From Parabacteroides sp. (GTDB lineage: Bacteria > Bacteroidota > Bacteroidia > Bacteroidales > Tannerellaceae): a stretch of DNA of 64,000 bases. Numbering within the stretch: position 1 is the stretch's first letter; each line of letters begins with the position of its first letter. The stretch lies in assembly GCA_017937385.1 (NCBI GenBank), contig JAGBDR010000089.1, forward strand, positions 19,604 through 83,603. The letters run 5' to 3'. The translations under genes and the position numbers were made by a program. The notes under the pieces were generated by a model that worked only from the letters and a program-made list of their open reading frames with translations, did no database searches and was not told the DNA's origin. Below are positions 27,524 to 34,923 of this stretch, in pieces.

Positions 27524-29005
27524 TTATTGTCTTACTATTTTCTCAAATTCCGCATCAAGCGTCTGGTCGTTGATAAAATCATAGAGGGTGACGCTGCGGA
27601 TATTGTAATAATAATTCCAATAATCGTACAACTCCTGGATATGCTTCTGCTTGGCCTCATCTTTCGATTGCTGCGCGTCGTTCAGATCCAGGATATTGAT
27701 CTTGCCGATCATGAACGTTTCAATAGAAGTCTTATAACGCTTCTCGGCAATCGCATCGGCCTCCTGCGCGATTTCCAGCTGGGCGGCCTGGTTGTTGAAG
27801 TTTTCCACCAACAAGAAAATATCCTGGTTGAAACTGATCTCTTCCTGACGGATCTTCGACAGAACCACGTCGCGGTTCGACTCGGCGACTTTCACCTTTC
27901 CCCGACGCTTACCCCAGTCGAGGATCGGGATCGACATACCCACTTCGACCACCTGGTTCCCTTTCAACCGGTGATAGGCAGCATCAAACGTATGATCTTT
28001 TCCGGTATAGCCGATCGTAGCGTACAGATTGATACTACGGCGGTTCCCTTTGGCGGTCGCAACGGCATAGTCGGCTTCCAACTGCCGGCGGCGGATGTTC
28101 TTGGCAAACGAATTGTTTTCCTGCGCTTTCTGCAACACGACCTCATAAATCATCCGCAAAGAAGAAACAGACTCCGGCAGAATCGGCTCGATCACCTCCT
28201 GTTCGCTCAGACCTAAAAAGGCACGGAGCCGGAACATATTGGCATTCAAGTTGGACTGCGCCTCGGTCAGCTTCCCTTTCATCTGCAAAGCAGACAACTT
28301 CAACTGCATCAGTTCGCTTTCGGAGATATGGCCGATCTTGCGTTTGGCGATGGCTATTTCATACAACTTATCGGCATTTTCAAGATTCTGCCGGGCGATC
28401 TGCAAGTTCTCATTCGCCAGCAACAGGTTGAAGAAATAGCCGATCGTGTTGATCGTCACTCCTTCCACGCTCTCGATATAAGCGGCTTTCGCCTCCTGGT
28501 AGCGGACAGGCTCGATACGCCTTTTCCATTTCAGGTTATTCACCCCGAAGATCGGCTGCGTAAGCGTCAACCCGACAGGCACGCTCATATATTCGTTGAA
28601 AGCCCCTTTCCCTAACTGCCGGTTGAAATCGAGGGAGGAGTTCAACGAGATCTTGCCGCCTGTCAGGGCGATATTCTGATCGATCGAAATCTCACCGCTC
28701 AGACCGAGCGAATTATTCTGGACAAATGTATACGAACCGTCGGACTGCTGGTATTTGGTATACTGTTTGCCGTAGGCCGGAAGCGTCCCTTTGAAATTGA
28801 TCTCCGGCAACTGGTCGGCGATATGCGTACGGTATTCCCAATAGGCAGTCTTCAATTCATTCAAAGCAACCGCAGCATCTACCGATTGAATTTGCGCCAA
28901 ATGGATCGCTTCTTTGAGAGTCAGCCTGACGGTATCTTGTTCCTGCGCTTGCAATCCGATACCCGTCCACAAGAAAGAAATGATAGCTATATAGATCTTT
29001 TTCAT
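27524..29005 (-). CDS. TolC-family outer membrane protein of the sigma-54 export locus
   Basis: 493 residues from the ATG at 29005 (the frame upstream of it crosses the promoter). The signal peptide is KKIYIAIISFLWTGIGLQAQ. Two OEP repeats with long helices follow (RLTLKEAIHLAQIQSVDAAVALNEL; AIAKRKIGHISESELMQLKLSALQ). It should provide the outer membrane exit for the adaptor and permeases encoded at 30-41 kb, because it has the same sigma-54 promoter type and upstream site. It differs clearly from the TolC protein encoded at 9.8 kb. Confidence 0.93.
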   Translation of the reverse strand: MKKIYIAIISFLWTGIGLQAQEQDTVRLTLKEAIHLAQIQSVDAAVALNELKTAYWEYRTHIADQLPEINFKGTLPAYGKQYTKYQQSDGSYTFVQNNSLGLSGEISIDQNIALTGGKISLNSSLDFNRQLGKGAFNEYMSVPVGLTLTQPIFGVNNLKWKRRIEPVRYQEAKAAYIESVEGVTINTIGYFFNLLLANENLQIARQNLENADKLYEIAIAKRKIGHISESELMQLKLSALQMKGKLTEAQSNLNANMFRLRAFLGLSEQEVIEPILPESVSSLRMIYEVVLQKAQENNSFAKNIRRRQLEADYAVATAKGNRRSINLYATIGYTGKDHTFDAAYHRLKGNQVVEVGMSIPILDWGKRRGKVKVAESNRDVVLSKIRQEEISFNQDIFLLVENFNNQAAQLEIAQEADAIAEKRYKTSIETFMIGKINILDLNDAQQSKDEAKQKHIQELYDYWNYYYNIRSVTLYDFINDQTLDAEFEKIVRQ

Positions 29006-29032
29006 CGTAATAAATGTTTTACCGTTCCGTCG

Positions 29033-29047
29033 GCAAAAGCCATGCCA
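29033..29047 (-). promoter_or_regulatory. Sigma-54 promoter of the TolC gene
   Basis: Minus strand reads TGGCATG (29047-29041), four bases, then TTGC (29036-29033). This matches the RpoN consensus TGGCACG-N4-TTGC with one change. The -12 element lies 28 bp before the ATG. Confidence 0.85.
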
Positions 29048-29091
29048 AAAAGATATACATCTGATTTTCTGCAACATGCACAAAACAACAG

Positions 29092-29126
29092 TGTCCGAAA
29101 ATGAACAGTGTGTCCGTTTTTGAAAT
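29092..29126 (-). promoter_or_regulatory. Probable activator (enhancer) sites upstream of TolC
   Basis: TGTCCGAAAATGAACA (29092-29107), followed after 3 bp by a weaker copy beginning TGTCCG at 29111. The same motif lies upstream of the other two sigma-54 promoters (34021-34055, 41571-41595). Distance to the -12/-24 element is about 45-80 bp, suitable for an NtrC-type activator. The second copy overlaps the likely dgkA promoter region. Confidence 0.7.
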
Positions 29127-29172
29127 AGAATCGTTATCTTTGTCCCATCCTCATTCAAACAATAAAAACAAG

Positions 29173-29544
29173 ATGAAAAACAGCGGCTTTACTTTTCGCA
29201 AACGACTGGCCAGTTTCCGATATGCCTTTCATGGTATTCGTTTATTAATACAAAAAGAGCACAACGCATGGATACATTGTTTTGCTGCTATTAGTGTCAT
29301 TATAGCCGGCCTTTTCTTCGGTTTATCCCAGACTGAATGGGTGGCGATCGTGATCGTAATCGGAGCCGTATTTTCGGCCGAAGCCGTCAATTCTTCCATC
29401 GAATCATTGGCCGATCTGGTTTCACCCGAATATAACGAAGCCATTAAAAAGACAAAAGACCTCGCTGCCGGCGCCGTCTTAATCATGGCAATAGCCGCAG
29501 CAATAGTCGGAGCAATTATTTTTCTTCCCAGACTGGGATTTTGA
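29173..29544 (+). CDS. dgkA: Diacylglycerol kinase (DgkA family)
   Basis: 123 residues from the ATG at 29173, with three membrane segments. RLASFRYAFHGIRLLIQKEHNAWIH and the signature AVFSAEAVNSSIESLADLVSPEYNE-like stretch contain the conserved Glu, Asn and Asp residues of the active site. In Gram-positive and Bacteroidetes members the substrate may be undecaprenol rather than diacylglycerol. A -7 box TATCTTTG lies at 29135-29142. It is divergent from the TolC gene, and the intergenic region carries that gene's activator sites. Confidence 0.93.
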   Translation: MKNSGFTFRKRLASFRYAFHGIRLLIQKEHNAWIHCFAAISVIIAGLFFGLSQTEWVAIVIVIGAVFSAEAVNSSIESLADLVSPEYNEAIKKTKDLAAGAVLIMAIAAAIVGAIIFLPRLGF

Positions 29545-29576
29545 ATGACAATCCGAAAGAATAATCCTTTATTTCA

Positions 29577-29606
29577 TTGTTTTACAATTCTATTTGTTTA
29601 TATTTG
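29577..29606 (+). promoter_or_regulatory. Promoter of the 69-residue protein gene
   Basis: TTG (29577-29579), 19 bp, then TATATTTG (29599-29606): a good Bacteroidales -33/-7 match 34 bp before the ATG at 29641. Confidence 0.7.
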
Positions 29607-29640
29607 CACCATTATTAATTAAACATTAAAACAATTAATT

Positions 29641-29850
29641 ATGGCACGTACAGTAAATTACCAGAAAAGAGCTGAAAAGATTAAAGAAATGATCGATGAA
29701 TTAGTAAAAGAGATGGGACATACCCCCCGTATTCCCGTCCAGAAAGACAAAATCAAGCTTGCCGATATTGACTTCGATAACGTTGACGTTGTAACACTCA
29801 TGCAAGTACAGGCACGCATCAGCCGGCTGATCCTTGAAAAAAGCAAATAA
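29641..29850 (+). CDS. Conserved small protein of unknown function
   Basis: 69 residues, charged, predicted mostly helical: a basic N-terminal helix (RTVNYQKRAEKIKEMIDELVKEMG), a short HTPRIPVQKDKIKLADIDFDNVD linker and a second helix ending ARISRLILEKSK. It has no signal peptide or cysteine. It has its own good promoter and an AT-rich leader, so it is very likely expressed. No family is recognised with confidence. The phosphatase gene begins 22 bp after it. Confidence 0.8.
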   Translation: MARTVNYQKRAEKIKEMIDELVKEMGHTPRIPVQKDKIKLADIDFDNVDVVTLMQVQARISRLILEKSK

Positions 29851-29872
29851 TTCCAACAAGGCATATCGATAA

Positions 29873-30430
29873 ATGAAACGAATCCTCACCTTGCTTCTCG
29901 TATTATCCGCCTGTTTATCCGGAAATGCGCAGAAGGCCGAGATCAGCGGAAACCGCAAGGCTGTCCGTACGTCGGGCGACGTATTGGCTCTTGTAACGCC
30001 GGTGGCAAGCCTGACCACCGTGTTGGTATTACAAGACTGGCAAGGATTGAAGCAAGGTGCTTTGGCTGGAGTTTCGACCATCGGTATGACCTACGCGCTG
30101 AAATACCTGATCAAGAAAGAGCGTCCGGACGGGAGCGACAACCATTCGTTCCCTTCGATGCACACCTCCGTATCATTCACGGGAGCCGCGTTTATCCAAC
30201 GGCGTTATGGCTGGAAATGGGGAATTCCGGCCTACGCGGTTGCCTCATACGTAGGATGGAGCCGCACATACGCCCGAAAACACGATTGGTGGGACGTAGT
30301 GGCAGGAGCCGCCCTCGGAGCCGGAAGTGCTTACATCTTTACCCGTCCGTTCGCCAAGAAGCATAACCTGTCTATCAGCCCTGTCGCAAGTGACAAACAC
30401 TTCGGCATCCATGCTTCCATAACGATTTGA
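29873..30430 (+). CDS. PAP2-family membrane-associated phosphatase
   Basis: 185 residues. There is a signal-like N-terminus (RILTLLLVLSACLSGNAQ) and three PAP2 motifs: KKERPDG, SFPSMHTS, and SRTYARKHDWWDV with the catalytic His. It dephosphorylates a lipid phosphate such as phosphatidate or undecaprenyl pyrophosphate, probably on the periplasmic side. With dgkA two genes upstream it could form a lipid phosphate kinase/phosphatase pair (inference). Confidence 0.92.
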   Translation: MKRILTLLLVLSACLSGNAQKAEISGNRKAVRTSGDVLALVTPVASLTTVLVLQDWQGLKQGALAGVSTIGMTYALKYLIKKERPDGSDNHSFPSMHTSVSFTGAAFIQRRYGWKWGIPAYAVASYVGWSRTYARKHDWWDVVAGAALGAGSAYIFTRPFAKKHNLSISPVASDKHFGIHASITI

Positions 30431-30454
30431 GAATTGACAATGGACAATTGACAA

Positions 30455-31729
30455 TTATTCATAGTGTATCGCCTCCGTCGGCCGCAACCGCGACGCCTGC
30501 TGTGCCGGAAACCAAATGCCGGCAAAGATCATCGCCTGCAGGACCAACCATGAGACGGCAAAGACCAGCAAGACACGCCCTCCCGTATAAGGCAAATCAT
30601 ACACATTCAGGACACCCGCCTGCAACAGGTTCACATACACCAATAACGCCGGGACTACCGCGACCGATGTCAGGCAAAGGCCCTCCCAAAAGAACAACTT
30701 CCAGATTGCCGTCCGCGACGCCCCCATCACCATACGGATGCCGATTTCAGAACGCCGCAACCGCGTCCGCAGCCAAAAGGTGCCGAACACACCGAGGAAA
30801 GCCGTCAGCAGGACAAACAGCAAGACATACATCATCGGTTCCACATTCTGCCGCATCTCCGTCTCAATGCACTTCCGGACCTCGTCTTCCATGCTGACGA
30901 CCGAAGAGACATAGATTTGTCCCGCCCAGAGCCGTTCTCCCATCTCACGCTCGAAATGCTCCCGAAAATGCACGTCGCGCCCTTCCCGGACCCGGACCCA
31001 CAATTCCGCCTGTTGAGCTTGCATACGTTGTAACTTCTCATTCCATTGCTGGCGGGTCGGCAATTCGAAGAAAGAGGATTGGTAAGGCCGGAACGGTTGG
31101 CTTTTCAAATCCGCAAAAACAGCGGAAACCAAGTACGGCTTACGTATGTTCTCACCTGCTTCCATATAGAGCGTGTCGTTCAGGACATCCGCAACGGATT
31201 CGTATGCTAATTTGTCAAAAGCCAATTTAGAGACAAGTAGTTGCGTACGGTCCGAATTCCGTATCTCCAACAGTTTTCCTTCCGAGTCACGCAGACGGAA
31301 AATCTTCAGATAATCCACATCAACTGTACGCCCCTGCAAATTGACCTGTCCCAAGCTGTCGCCTCGGTACAGCATGGTCCACCATCCGCCGGTCGCAACC
31401 GGAGAGGCCATATTCGAAAAGCTGACCAGTTCCACATCCGGATACATCCGTAGCTGCCCAATCAGTTGTTCCAGCATCTCCCCCTCGGTCTGCTCCAACT
31501 CGTCGGCAGGCCGGTACCCGACGGCGCCCGGTGTCAGCCGTTTCAACTTCAACTGGTAGGTGTTCGTCACGTCGAAGCCACGCGGCTCCCGGTAGTTCTT
31601 CAACTTGATCCAGGAGAAATCGACTTCCATCAACAAAAACAAGAAGACAACCGTCAATTCCAACAACAGCCAGACGGTCTGCCGCTTCTCGTTCCACAAT
31701 TGTTTTACAATCACTCGAAACATATTCAT
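30455..31729 (-). CDS. MacB/FtsX-like ABC permease, B-type (copy B3)
   Basis: 424 residues from the ATG at 31729, whose first base overlaps the TGA of the gene before it (TGATG), so translation is coupled. One N-terminal membrane segment, a periplasmic domain to about 300, then three C-terminal segments of an FtsX domain with GTFWLRTRLRRSEIGIRMVMGASR as coupling region, and the end RPTEAIHYE. B-type copies in this locus share a short N-terminus (x-QLWNEKRQT / IIWNQRxNNGW) and end in EAxHYE. It pairs with the A-type protein of the gene upstream. Confidence 0.92.
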   Translation of the reverse strand: MNMFRVIVKQLWNEKRQTVWLLLELTVVFLFLLMEVDFSWIKLKNYREPRGFDVTNTYQLKLKRLTPGAVGYRPADELEQTEGEMLEQLIGQLRMYPDVELVSFSNMASPVATGGWWTMLYRGDSLGQVNLQGRTVDVDYLKIFRLRDSEGKLLEIRNSDRTQLLVSKLAFDKLAYESVADVLNDTLYMEAGENIRKPYLVSAVFADLKSQPFRPYQSSFFELPTRQQWNEKLQRMQAQQAELWVRVREGRDVHFREHFEREMGERLWAGQIYVSSVVSMEDEVRKCIETEMRQNVEPMMYVLLFVLLTAFLGVFGTFWLRTRLRRSEIGIRMVMGASRTAIWKLFFWEGLCLTSVAVVPALLVYVNLLQAGVLNVYDLPYTGGRVLLVFAVSWLVLQAMIFAGIWFPAQQASRLRPTEAIHYE

Positions 31730-33012
31730 CACGCATTTAACGCCTCCACAATCTGCCGCCGCGCCACACGCCACGCCGGTATGCCGATCGAAAGGAAATT
31801 TATAAAAAGACATATCAGGAATGCCACCGGCAACAGCCAGGGCGTAAACAACATATCCGCTGTCAACAGCACATCCGTCCGCTCCAGCAAACCGTCTTTC
31901 GCCAAAAAGAAGAACAAGACGGAAAAGCATTGCCCCAGCACGCATCCGATCGCCGTCACAAGCAGGCTTTCGCAAAGCATCTGCCCCACTACACGCGAGG
32001 AGGTCGCCCCGAACGCCTTCCGCAACCCGATCTCCGGCTGCCGCCTCCGGATCTGGCTGAACGCCAGCCCTAACATATTGAATACCGGCAGGAAGAAGAA
32101 GAGCAACGCCAAGCTGATCATGCCGGTAAACAACGCCCCCATCTCCTCATCATGCCAACGTTTGAACATCCGCTGCGTCGCCGTATGCGGCTGTGCGAAC
32201 AGACCGGCCTCCCACTCCGGCGCATTGGCATTGTAGCGTTTCACGTTCTGCGCCACCTCTTCGCGGATTGCCGGGAAATCAGCAGGCGAAGCGGCCAGCA
32301 GGCAGACGTTCAGGTTACCGCAGATACCGTCCGCATTCACCGTCGCCATCATCACCTCGTCGCACGAATAGGGCACGAACACCTGCCCATACGTCTCCGA
32401 GACCGCCTCGCTGACCGACTTTACGACACCACACACGCGATACTCGACATACTCAATCTGCAACGTCTCTCCTATCACATCGACCGTGCCGAACAACTCG
32501 CGGGCGACCTCTTCTGTCAGCACCGCCTCCCGGAGGGCACTCCGGTAAGTAGCCTCGTCATAGGGCTTGCCTGCCACGAACGTAAAGTCGAACACACGCC
32601 AAAACCCGTCGTTCGTCTGCCGCAACTGATACTCGCCACTCGCTTTCCGCCCGGGAGAGGTCAGGCGCGACTGCTGTACACTGCCCGACATGACCGCCAC
32701 CCCATCGACTGTCTTCAACTCCTCGAATACCTGTCGCGTGAACGGGACGCCCAGGCCGTCCATCCACCGAGCGCCCGTCTGGACACGCCGGCCGTCTGCC
32801 TCTATCTTCATCTTATCCGCCTGTACCCCAGTCACATAAAGCATCTGCCCACGCGCCGACACCGGAGCATAGGCCGAAGTCCGCACAATATAAAACTGGA
32901 CCAAAACCAGCAACATCGCAGCAGACAACGTCGTCCCCATAACCATCAGCACACTCATCAAAGGATTCTCCCTAAGAGAAGCCCAGGCTTGTTTTAAATA
33001 TTGCCTATACAT
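31729..33012 (-). CDS. MacB/FtsX-like ABC permease, A-type (copy A3)
   Basis: 427 residues. The N-terminus YLKQAWASLRENPLMSVLMVMGTTLSAAMLLVLV is the first membrane segment, followed by a MacB periplasmic domain and an FtsX domain (FSQIRRRQPEIGLRKAFGATSSRV coupling region), ending RRQIVEALNA. A-type members have a longer N-terminus and this ending, unlike B-type EAxHYE. It would form one half of a transporter that works with the ATPase encoded upstream at 33256-33921. It is separated from that gene by 243 bp of repeats and a permease scar. Confidence 0.92.
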   Translation of the reverse strand: MYRQYLKQAWASLRENPLMSVLMVMGTTLSAAMLLVLVQFYIVRTSAYAPVSARGQMLYVTGVQADKMKIEADGRRVQTGARWMDGLGVPFTRQVFEELKTVDGVAVMSGSVQQSRLTSPGRKASGEYQLRQTNDGFWRVFDFTFVAGKPYDEATYRSALREAVLTEEVARELFGTVDVIGETLQIEYVEYRVCGVVKSVSEAVSETYGQVFVPYSCDEVMMATVNADGICGNLNVCLLAASPADFPAIREEVAQNVKRYNANAPEWEAGLFAQPHTATQRMFKRWHDEEMGALFTGMISLALLFFFLPVFNMLGLAFSQIRRRQPEIGLRKAFGATSSRVVGQMLCESLLVTAIGCVLGQCFSVLFFFLAKDGLLERTDVLLTADMLFTPWLLPVAFLICLFINFLSIGIPAWRVARRQIVEALNA

Positions 33013-33055
33013 TATATATATACATCTTTTTCAATTATCAATTCTCAATTGTCAA

Positions 33056-33076
33056 TTATTCATAGTGCAACGCCTC
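33056..33076 (-). pseudogene. Vestigial 3' end of a B-type permease
   Basis: The minus strand reads GAG GCG TTG CAC TAT GAA TAA, that is EALHYE-stop, the conserved end of the B-type permeases. The bases just past the stop (CAATTATT on the plus strand) also match the downstream flank of the B3 gene at 30447-30454. Upstream of these seven codons similarity to permeases stops. It looks like the junction left when a copy was deleted. Confidence 0.65.
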
Positions 33077-33094
33077 CTTATTATGCGAAGCGCC

Positions 33095-33120
33095 TACAGC
33101 GCTTTTCGACACAGTGCCCT
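33095..33120. repeat. 26-bp dispersed repeat, copy 1
   Basis: These 26 bases are identical, in inverted orientation, to 52813-52838. The shared segment starts AGGGCACTGTGTCG on the minus strand. Here it sits between the permease scar and the 23-bp repeats. Confidence 0.85.
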
Positions 33121-33121
33121 A

Positions 33122-33213
33122 TTCTAACAAATTTACGATGCCCGTTCTAAGAAGTTTATAATGCCTATTCTAAGAGGTTTATGATGCCCATTCTAAGAAC
33201 CTAACAATGGGCA
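33122..33213. repeat. Four 23-bp tandem repeats (GATGCCC family)
   Basis: Units start TTCTAA at 33122, 33145, 33168 and 33191 and contain TTTAYRATGCCYR; the fourth has the core inverted (CAATGGGCA). The period is exactly 23 bp. It is the same unit as at 3501-3600. It lies inside the ATPase-permease operon, so it would be transcribed. Confidence 0.85.
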
Positions 33214-33255
33214 TCGTAAGCAAAGGCATACTCAATGATAGAACCGTGCTTATCG

Positions 33256-33921
33256 TCACATCACCTGCCGCCCGTCGAAGAAGCGGACCGTGCGGCTTGT
33301 CTGCCGGGCCTGTTCCTCGTTGTGCGTGACCATAACGATGGTGCGGCCGTCCTCCTGGTTCAGCTTGTGGAGCAATTCCATGACTTCGGCACCCATCTTG
33401 GAATCCAAGTTACCGGTCGGCTCGTCGGCAAGGATGATTTCAGGGTTACCGACGATGGCACGGGCGATGGCAACGCGCTGGCACTGTCCGCCGGAAAGCT
33501 GCGTCGGAAAGTGGCGCATGCGGTGCGAGAGGCCGACCTTTTCAAGTACAGCTTCGGCAGCGGCACGGCGTTCCTTGGCGCTCACCTTGCGATAAAGCAA
33601 CGGAAGCTCAACGTTGTCGAGCACGTTCAGCGAATTAATCAGATGGAAGGACTGGAAGACGAAGCCGAGCGTCCGGTTACGGAAAGCGGCCAACTGTTTG
33701 TCGTTCATATCAGCCGTATTCGTCCCGGCAATCTCAACCGTCCCGGATGTCGGGGCGTCCAACAGCCCGATGATATTCAGCAAGGTGGACTTGCCACAGC
33801 CCGAAGGCCCCATAATACTCAGAAACTCCCCTTTATCGACCGTCAGGTTCACATTCTCCAGGGCTACCGTCTCAATCTCTTTCGTGCGATAGACTTTTTC
33901 AAGATTTGTCAGTGTAATCAT
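33256..33921 (-). CDS. ABC transporter ATPase, LolD/MacB type
   Basis: 221 residues. Walker A GPSGCGKSTLL, signature LSGGQCQRVAIARA, Walker B IILADEPTGNLD and switch His VTHNEEQA are all intact. The subfamily is that of LolD, FtsE and MacB. It is the only ATPase gene in a locus with six permease genes, so it probably serves all of them. It has its own sigma-54 promoter upstream. Confidence 0.96.
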   Translation of the reverse strand: MITLTNLEKVYRTKEIETVALENVNLTVDKGEFLSIMGPSGCGKSTLLNIIGLLDAPTSGTVEIAGTNTADMNDKQLAAFRNRTLGFVFQSFHLINSLNVLDNVELPLLYRKVSAKERRAAAEAVLEKVGLSHRMRHFPTQLSGGQCQRVAIARAIVGNPEIILADEPTGNLDSKMGAEVMELLHKLNQEDGRTIVMVTHNEEQARQTSRTVRFFDGRQVM

Positions 33922-33961
33922 GTTCGTTATTGTTTATTGCATTTTGTTTGCCATCCCTTAA

Positions 33962-33976
33962 GCAAATTGCGTGCCA
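33962..33976 (-). promoter_or_regulatory. Sigma-54 promoter of the ABC ATPase gene
   Basis: Minus strand TGGCACG (33976-33970), N4, TTGC (33965-33962): a perfect match to the RpoN consensus. It ends 41 bp before the ATG at 33921. Confidence 0.9.
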
Positions 33977-34020
33977 AAAACGTAATTCATTGATATATCA
34001 TCACATACAGAAAAACCGAA

Positions 34021-34055
34021 TGTCCGATAATGAACAGTGGATTCATTATCGGACA
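34021..34055 (-). promoter_or_regulatory. Probable activator sites upstream of the ATPase gene
   Basis: TGTCCGATAATGAACA (34021-34036) and its inverted copy TTCATTATCGGACA (34042-34055) face each other across a 5-bp gap. They lie about 45-80 bp upstream of the -24 element, as expected for enhancer sites of an NtrC-type activator. Confidence 0.75.
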
Positions 34056-34062
34056 TTCGGAA

Positions 34063-34120
34063 GCGTACAATTTACGGCAATAGCGTACGATTGGGGACAA
34101 CGGCGTACGATTTGACAACG
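34063..34120. repeat. Three 20-bp tandem repeats
   Basis: GCGTACRATT recurs at 34063, 34083 and 34103, exactly 20 bp apart, with spacers ending GGCAATA or GACAACG. Confidence 0.8.
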
Positions 34121-34148
34121 GTAGAGACGCAGGGCCCTGCGTCTCTAC
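34121..34148. repeat. 28-bp perfect palindrome
   Basis: The half-site GTAGAGACGCAGGG is followed directly by its reverse complement. A second copy with one mismatch lies at 40189-40216. It follows the toxin gene (3' side) and may work as a terminator or as a dispersed REP-like element. Confidence 0.85.
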
Positions 34149-34162
34149 AACAACAACAACCG

Positions 34163-34510
34163 TTAGGAATCATTGAAGGAGGCAAGAAGGGTAGCAATCT
34201 CGGCGGGAGAGATGGTGTCGCGATCGGCCTTGTCATAGATGGTAAGAAGCGTCACGATGCCTTCTTCATCGGCACAAATAATCGCTTCGGTATAGGTGAT
34301 TACCCGTGCCCCGTGGCTCTTGCCTTTGTGCTTGGATGTGATAGCCAGGCGTACTTTGCGCACACCGTTACCCAAGCTGACACCGAGGAGCGGACTCTCT
34401 TCCAGCTCGTCAATCAGCTCCTCCACATCGTTTTGCAGGGAACGGTAGCGTTTGCTTAATCGTTTGAACTCTCGGTCGAATGTTTCATGATGAATAATAA
34501 CTTTAGTCAT
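34163..34510 (-). CDS. Type II toxin, RelE/ParE superfamily
   Basis: 115 residues from the ATG at 34510. FDREFKRLSKRYRSL, a GVRKVRLAITSKHKGKSHGARVITY core and TLLTIYDKADRDTIS are the usual elements of RelE/ParE-like toxins. Such proteins cut mRNA on the ribosome or act on gyrase; which one cannot be told here. It starts 5 bp after the antitoxin gene. The pair sits between a permease gene and the ATPase gene, interrupting the export locus. Confidence 0.82.
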   Translation of the reverse strand: MTKVIIHHETFDREFKRLSKRYRSLQNDVEELIDELEESPLLGVSLGNGVRKVRLAITSKHKGKSHGARVITYTEAIICADEEGIVTLLTIYDKADRDTISPAEIATLLASFNDS

Positions 34511-34515
34511 AATGC

Positions 34516-34791
34516 TCAATCTAAAGTTTTCAACCACTCTCGGGCATCCATAAACTTATGCCCGACATCCTTTCCCTCACGCAGATCTTTCAAGTCTTTC
34601 AGCCCCTCCCTAATGTCCGCCAAAATCTGTTCCTTAGTCGGTTCCACATAGGCATCCATATCGACCTCCTTCGCCCATGCCTTTTCTTTCAAGCGCCGGA
34701 TGGAAGAGAGGGCCTTTTTGATCAGTTGTTCATCATCATTGAGATCCATCACCTCCTGCAACAACGACATTTTCATTTCAATAGCTGTCAT
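34516..34791 (-). CDS. Probable antitoxin partner
   Basis: 91 residues, acidic and helical (LNDDEQLIKKALSSIRRLKEK, then LADIREGLKDLKDLREGKD), with no obvious DNA-binding motif other than the N-terminal helices. It lies directly upstream of the RelE/ParE-like toxin gene with a 5-bp gap, the usual order for antitoxin then toxin. Function is assigned by this position. Confidence 0.75.
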   Translation of the reverse strand: MTAIEMKMSLLQEVMDLNDDEQLIKKALSSIRRLKEKAWAKEVDMDAYVEPTKEQILADIREGLKDLKDLREGKDVGHKFMDAREWLKTLD

Positions 34792-34830
34792 ATCTATATC
34801 CTTTCCTTTTGGTTCACAGCAAAAAAGATA

Positions 34831-34918
34831 ATGAAGATTTATGATTTATGATTTATGATTTATGACCTAAATACACCTTGTCACCATAAACCATAAATCA
34901 TAAATCTAAAATCATAAA
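34831..34918. repeat. ATTTATGATTT repeats in inverted blocks
   Basis: Four tandem GATTTATGA-like units (34836-34865) face three ATAAATCATAAATC-like units (34886-34918), so the block could fold into a long imperfect hairpin. A similar block lies at 37469-37590, after the other permease pair. Confidence 0.75.
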
Positions 34919-34923
34919 TCCTT

